Of a DNA stretch of 8,697 bases, positions 5,248-8,697 are shown one piece after another. The notes under the pieces are model-generated. The model ran no database searches, was not told the DNA's origin, and was given only the letters and a program-made list of their open reading frames with translations. Numbering within the stretch: position 1 is the stretch's first letter; each line of letters begins with the position of its first letter. A program made the translations under genes and the position numbers. Source of the DNA: Methylacidiphilaceae bacterium UBA1321 (GTDB lineage Bacteria > Verrucomicrobiota > Verrucomicrobiia > Methylacidiphilales > UBA1321); NCBI GenBank assembly GCA_002306945.1, contig DBTH01000314.1:1-8697 (forward strand), in the 5' to 3' direction.

Positions 5248-6132
5248 TCAAGCTGGACGCCAATGGTCGAGAGCCCAATCGATTGCCTCGTGGATTTCGG
5301 TCATGGGAATGCCGGCCTTGAGGAGCTTGTTGCAATCCATGACGCAATTGGCGCGAGGGACTTTGGCGGCAACGCGCATGAACTCGGCCTCGTCCTTGAA
5401 GAACTCGAAATTCTTGTCGACCAGATTGCGCTGGCGGATTTTGGCCACCACTTCGGAGGTGGTGACGGAGCCGGGATTGACCACGTTATAGACGCCGTAG
5501 GGGATGTGTCTTTCCCAGCAGAGCCAGGTGGCGCGGACGAATTCATCCAGTTGGGAAATCGAGTTGCGCGCTTCAAGGAGTTTGGAGTAACGCATGACCT
5601 TGCTGAGGTAGTTGCGCGGGCCGTCGACTTCGTTGAAGGGGATGCGCAAACGCCAGATATAGCAGTGACTGCCATTGTTAATGATTTCCTCGGCGATGGC
5701 CTTGGTGCCGCTGTAGAAGCTGCAATTGTTCTGGCGGAAAGTGAAATTGGGAGTGTCTTCTTCAAGAAACCCGCTTCCGTCGGGATGGGCGCCGGTGTAG
5801 ATACAACCCGAGGAGATGTGGCCCCACGGAATTTTCAGGTGTGAGCAGACCTCGTGCAGGACTCCGGGCAGGATGGTATTGGCGAGAAGACAGCGGGTCT
5901 TTTCCAACTCGGCGGCGTCGACATTGGGTTTGCCCGTGTAACCGGCGGCATTGAGCACGAAGTTGGGCTTGAGCTCCTTGAAGGTGTGGAGGACTGCGTC
6001 CTTGTCACAGAGATTGAGGGAGGAGTGGGAGAGGGTGATGAAGGGGATGTTGTGCGCGTTGAAATAGGCCTGATAGGCCGTGCCTACGTAACCGCTGCCA
6101 CCGACGAGGATGATTTTTTCGGGTTTCTGCAT
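5248..6132 (-). CDS. NAD(P)-dependent NDP-4-keto-deoxysugar epimerase/reductase-like protein (RmlD / NRS-ER type)
   Basis: This 294-residue protein is an extended short-chain dehydrogenase/reductase. It has the Rossmann motif VGGSGYVG (10-17), LNAAGYTGKPNVD (60-72), a substrate/catalytic segment SSGCIYTG (107-114), EEDTPNF (124-130), the catalytic pair Tyr140 and Lys144 (YSGTK), PRNYLSK (172-178) and NSISQLDE (190-197). The combination NAAGxTGxPNVD plus EEDTPNF is the signature I associate with plant NRS/ER and mimivirus UGER, which convert UDP- or dTDP-4-keto-6-deoxyglucose to the rhamnose form. RmlD is a more distant relative. The likely role is 4-reduction (with or without 3,5-epimerisation) of a nucleotide deoxysugar in the cytoplasm. 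The gene is divergent from two glycosyltransferases that could use its product. The 4,6-dehydratase and nucleotidyltransferase of such a pathway are not in the window. ATG 6132 lacks a clear Shine-Dalgarno. Confidence 0.82.
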   Translation of the reverse strand: MQKPEKIILVGGSGYVGTAYQAYFNAHNIPFITLSHSSLNLCDKDAVLHTFKELKPNFVLNAAGYTGKPNVDAAELEKTRCLLANTILPGVLHEVCSHLKIPWGHISSGCIYTGAHPDGSGFLEEDTPNFTFRQNNCSFYSGTKAIAEEIINNGSHCYIWRLRIPFNEVDGPRNYLSKVMRYSKLLEARNSISQLDEFVRATWLCWERHIPYGVYNVVNPGSVTTSEVVAKIRQRNLVDKNFEFFKDEAEFMRVAAKVPRANCVMDCNKLLKAGIPMTEIHEAIDWALDHWRPA

Positions 6133-6177
6133 AAATGAACGTGTCCAGAATGGCTTGAATTTGATACGAAGTACCGA

Positions 6178-6206
6178 ATTATTTCCGACAATGTTATTGA
6201 AAGCAA
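6178..6206 (-). promoter_or_regulatory. Weak candidate promoter for the sugar-reductase gene
   Basis: On the minus strand TTGCTT (6206-6201) and AATAAT (6183-6178, 5 of 6 to the -10 consensus) are 17 nt apart, about 45 nt upstream of ATG 6132. The -35 match is poor. The 231-bp divergent region (6133-6363) is AT-rich around 6170-6240, as expected of a two-way promoter region; I could not pick a convincing rightward promoter. Confidence 0.28.
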
Positions 6207-6351
6207 TCGAAAGTAAAAAATGTTTTTAATTGCCTTTCATGGCCAACCATTACTTGATTGTAAAAGCGAAATAAAGGATGTGGACAGATCGAACCAATGG
6301 CGGGCAACATGGCAGAGATGATTTGCGCAATGGAAAGGTGTTTTGAACCAT

Positions 6352-6357
6352 GAGGGA
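6352..6357 (+). promoter_or_regulatory. Ribosome binding site deciding the first glycosyltransferase start
   Basis: GAGGGA lies 6 nt before ATG 6364. A second site, GGAAAGG (6332-6338), lies 4 nt before an in-frame TTG at 6343 that would add seven residues (MNHEGCY). ATG with GAGGGA is preferred because the codon is stronger and the spacing better. Confidence 0.55.
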
Positions 6358-6363
6358 TGTTAT

Positions 6364-7521
6364 ATGAATCTGGATGGTCTCGATTTTGACCGGGACCCAG
6401 GCAAGCCGGTCGTTGCGCATTTGATCCACCTGGATGGTCCTGGTGGCGGCCCCATTTCCTTTCTCCGGTTGCTGGGATATTTTCACCAAAAGCACACCCA
6501 GGTGGCCATAGCCGGTGGCAAGGGACGCATTTACCAGACATGTCTGCGGTTGCGCATCCCTTTTTACAAGATTCCGATTCACGACAAGAAATCGATTCTC
6601 TACGGCTTTTGGGCTCTGGTGTGGCGTCTCTGGAAACTCAAACCCGACCTGCTGATATTGCACGGTCAATGGGCCGGGCCGGTCGGAGCGTTGGCGGCAA
6701 AGTTGGCGGGAGTGCGCAAGATTATCTATATCGCGCGCTGGCCGGCGTTTTACACCTCGTGGGATTTGTTCCGGCTGTTGCGTAACTTTTTCTCGGAATA
6801 TGTTCCCTGTAAACTTTGCGACCGCACGATCACGTTGAGCGAAAGCAGTCACTACCAGTATTTATTGAGGCAGTGGGTGCCCGACAAGAAGCTCCTGATG
6901 ATCCCCAACGCGGTCATTCCCGAGGAAGTGCCCGGCCCGGAACAGGTTCGCCTTTACCGGAAGAAATACGGCTGGACAGACGATTGCTGCCATGTGGTGT
7001 CGGTGGGACGTCTTTCGACGCAAAAGCGTCTCGACTGGCTCTTGAAGAGCTGGCAGATCGTCCATGAGAAACGCCCCCAGGCGCGGTTGTGGATTGTCGG
7101 TAACGGGCCGCTGCTCAACGAACTGAAGGAGATGGCGCAGCAACTGAACCTTGAGGACAGTTGTACCTTCATGGGTGAGCAGTTCGGACTGCTGAGCATC
7201 GCCTCTTCTGATATTGTGGCCATGACGACATTGTACGAGTCCCGCGGCAATGTCGCGATGGAGGCGCTGTTGTGCCGCCGGCCGATTGTGGCCAGCATGG
7301 TCGACGGTGTTTGCGATACAGTACGCAACGAGCACGAGGGCTTTTTGGTGCCACCTGGCTACAACGCCCAGTTTGCCGAGCGCCTGATCGAGTTGATCGA
7401 CAATCCCGAATTGCGCGAGCAGATGGGATCGGTTGGCAGCGAGCAAATCGGCCGGTTCCGTCTCAACAAGGTCATGAAGGAATATGACGAGGCTTTCAAC
7501 GATTTGCTGAAAGAGGAGTAA
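6364..7521 (+). CDS. GT4-type glycosyltransferase (first of a tandem pair)
   Basis: This 385-residue protein has the two-domain GT-B fold of family GT4, which transfers a sugar from a nucleotide donor with retention. The N-terminal acceptor half has the glycine-rich HLIHLDGPGGGPISF loop and KPDLLILHGQW. The C-terminal donor half has VVSVGRLSTQKRLDWLL (Arg216 and Lys221, the usual phosphate-contacting pair), ARLWIVGNGP, ASSDIVAMTTLYES and the E-x7-E motif (Glu292, Glu300) within YESRGNVAMEA, then EGFLVPPG. No signal peptide; peripheral at the inner face of the membrane is likely (WRLWKLK and IIYIARWPAFY are membrane-interaction candidates). It is followed 11 nt later by a paralogue and is divergent from an NDP-deoxysugar reductase, so a role in surface glycan assembly is probable. 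Donor and acceptor are unknown. Confidence 0.9.
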   Translation: MNLDGLDFDRDPGKPVVAHLIHLDGPGGGPISFLRLLGYFHQKHTQVAIAGGKGRIYQTCLRLRIPFYKIPIHDKKSILYGFWALVWRLWKLKPDLLILHGQWAGPVGALAAKLAGVRKIIYIARWPAFYTSWDLFRLLRNFFSEYVPCKLCDRTITLSESSHYQYLLRQWVPDKKLLMIPNAVIPEEVPGPEQVRLYRKKYGWTDDCCHVVSVGRLSTQKRLDWLLKSWQIVHEKRPQARLWIVGNGPLLNELKEMAQQLNLEDSCTFMGEQFGLLSIASSDIVAMTTLYESRGNVAMEALLCRRPIVASMVDGVCDTVRNEHEGFLVPPGYNAQFAERLIELIDNPELREQMGSVGSEQIGRFRLNKVMKEYDEAFNDLLKEE

Positions 7522-7532
7522 AACGACGCGCC

Positions 7533-8654
7533 ATGCAGAAAGTAGTTCACATCATTCATCGTGACGACATTGGCGGGGGCGGCTCCGTTGTCATGCAACA
7601 TTTGCGTTATTACGGGCTCAAGTACGAGACATGGTTGTTGCACGGCAGCAGCGGCCTTCTTTCCAAGGCGTGCGATGAGTTGAATATCCGCCATATTCGC
7701 CTGCCGATCGATACGATGTTCAAGAGTCTCTTCGGCGTTTTTGTCGTGGCGTGGTGGCTGAGAAAGATCAAACCGGATCTTTTGATTTTGCACGGCCAAT
7801 GGGGCGGTCCGCTCGGTGCCGTGGCGGGAAAATTGGCGGGAGTCAAGCGCATGATCTATATTGCGCACTGGCCTTCGTTCTATACCGATTGGGACTTGTA
7901 TCGCACAGTGCGTAACTTCATTGCCGAGTGGATACCGATCCGGCTCTGTTCGCGCGCGGTCACATTGAGTCATGCCAACCGCTATCAATATTTGATCCGC
8001 AGCACCGGCATCGAGGACAAGATCACCAGCTTGTCCAACATGGTCAGTTTATCCAAAATCCCGACAGCGGAAGACGCTCTCGAAATCCGCCGCCGGTTCA
8101 ATTGGAAGCCGGACGAGGTGCATGTCGTCAGCGTCGGACGCGTGGTCACCCAGAAGCGCGTCGACTGGCTCCTGCAGAGCTGGAAATTATTACAGGATCG
8201 TGGTTGCCGCGCCCATTTGTGGATCGTGGGTGGAGGCGAGCAATGGGATGAGGTCAAGCGGTTGGCCCTGGAATTGAAGCTCGGGGACAGTTGCACGTTC
8301 CTCGGACCGCAACCGGACGGGATCAAGTTCATTGCCGCTTCCGACATCGTGGCTATGACGACAGTCTATGAGAGCAATGCGTTGATCCCGATGGAGGCGA
8401 TGGCTTGCAGTAAACCGGTGGTGGCCAGTGCCGCCGACGGAGTGAGGGATACCTTTGCCGATGAGAGGGAGGGGTTTCAGGTGCCGCCGGGCAATGTGAA
8501 GATTTTTGCGGATCGGTTGGAAACCCTCATTCGCGACGAATCCCTGCGTCGTCAGATGGGCCAAGCGGGAAGGATCCACGTCAAAATCTTCGACGCGGAG
8601 GAAGTTCTCAAGCGTTACGTCATGTTGATCGAACTGGAACTTTCCAAGAGCTGA
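7533..8654 (+). CDS. GT4-type glycosyltransferase (second of a tandem pair)
   Basis: This 373-residue protein is a clear paralogue of its upstream neighbour. Shared blocks include KPDLLILHGQW, KLAGV, WDL, VVSVGR-x-x-TQKR, DWLL, LWIVG, DSCTF, SDIVAMTT and VPPG. It has the N-terminal GGGGSVVMQHL loop, Arg203 and Lys208, and an intact E-x7-E (Glu280, Glu288) in YESNALIPMEAM. Both GT-B domains are complete, so it should be active. Divergence is greatest in the N-terminal acceptor half (about 10-65) and in the residues between the two glutamates, which suggests a different acceptor or donor. It starts 11 nt after the first gene; GAGGAG in the last codons of that gene (7513-7518) lies 14 nt from the ATG, so coupling is likely. 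The stop codon lies within a hairpin. Confidence 0.9.
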   Translation: MQKVVHIIHRDDIGGGGSVVMQHLRYYGLKYETWLLHGSSGLLSKACDELNIRHIRLPIDTMFKSLFGVFVVAWWLRKIKPDLLILHGQWGGPLGAVAGKLAGVKRMIYIAHWPSFYTDWDLYRTVRNFIAEWIPIRLCSRAVTLSHANRYQYLIRSTGIEDKITSLSNMVSLSKIPTAEDALEIRRRFNWKPDEVHVVSVGRVVTQKRVDWLLQSWKLLQDRGCRAHLWIVGGGEQWDEVKRLALELKLGDSCTFLGPQPDGIKFIAASDIVAMTTVYESNALIPMEAMACSKPVVASAADGVRDTFADEREGFQVPPGNVKIFADRLETLIRDESLRRQMGQAGRIHVKIFDAEEVLKRYVMLIELELSKS

Positions 8655-8678
8655 CCCCTTATTTAGGGATCAGCTCTT
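8646..8678 (+). terminator. Hairpin overlapping the stop of the second glycosyltransferase, terminator candidate
   Basis: AAGAGCTGA (8646-8654, the last codons and the stop) pairs perfectly with TCAGCTCTT (8670-8678). After one mismatch, CCCT pairs with AGGG around a 5-nt TATTT loop: 13 of 14 positions pair. There is no T-run after it, so it may be an RNA stabiliser, a two-way terminator of atypical form, or part of the repeat that overlaps its right arm. Confidence 0.5.
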
Positions 8679-8696
8679 AGCCGTAACTATTCAAAA
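8675..8696 (-). repeat. Right copy of terminal inverted repeat
   Basis: TCTTAGCCGTAACTATTCA (8675-8693) is the exact reverse complement of 8-26, and the match extends outward to 8696 with one mismatch. Its inner four bases form part of the right arm of the hairpin that closes the glycosyltransferase gene. The interpretation is as for the left copy. Confidence 0.6.
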
Positions 8697-8697
8697 C

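Noticed and set aside
5263..5844. 193-codon frame on the + strand opposite the sugar reductase
   Set aside because: It is antisense to a complete SDR protein with Rossmann and YxxxK motifs; no homology is seen.
1..8697. Transposon or integrated element bounded by the terminal repeats
   Set aside because: No transposase, integrase or cargo-type gene is present, no target duplication can be judged, and the interval holds core metabolic genes.

Overview
The window looks like chromosomal DNA from a free-living, GC-rich Gram-negative bacterium. The mix of a thioredoxin-type CysH, a solitary carA and a FucP-family sugar transporter next to surface-glycan genes would fit the Verrucomicrobiota/PVC group, but no marker here settles the phylum, so that placement is inference. 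There is no rRNA, tRNA, CRISPR array, phage gene or transposase.

Layout. A 30-codon gene for a very basic peptide (89-181, +) ends in a strong hairpin terminator. Three genes then read leftward: carA (small subunit of carbamoyl-phosphate synthase), a short FHA-domain protein with a C-terminal membrane anchor 18 nt behind it, and, after a 227-nt gap with promoter-like and leader elements, cysH (PAPS reductase). Divergent from carA is a PHP-domain phosphoesterase (3048-3752, +) with its own terminator. Fused to that terminator is a 21-bp palindrome, followed directly by a FucP-type major facilitator sugar/H+ symporter (3825-5201, +). A convergent leftward gene encodes an NAD(P)-dependent 4-keto-deoxysugar epimerase/reductase-like protein (5248-6132, -) with its own terminator. 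Divergent from it are two tandem, clearly paralogous GT4-type glycosyltransferases (6364-7521 and 7533-8654, +).

How the genes fit together. The left half is core metabolism: assimilatory sulfate reduction, and carbamoyl phosphate for pyrimidine and arginine synthesis. The right half reads as a small carbohydrate module: sugar uptake, an NDP-deoxysugar-forming enzyme, and two transferases that could use such a donor in a surface glycan. No flippase, polymerase or priming transferase is present, so any glycan locus would continue outside the window.

Most interesting non-coding signals: (1) a 22-position near-perfect inverted repeat at the two extreme ends of the window; (2) the cysH leader, where the only good Shine-Dalgarno lies 48 nt from the ATG, separated from it by a hairpin that could bridge the gap; (3) the 21-bp palindrome in front of the sugar transporter; (4) the tiny basic-peptide gene. 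I found no convincing wholly new multi-gene system.
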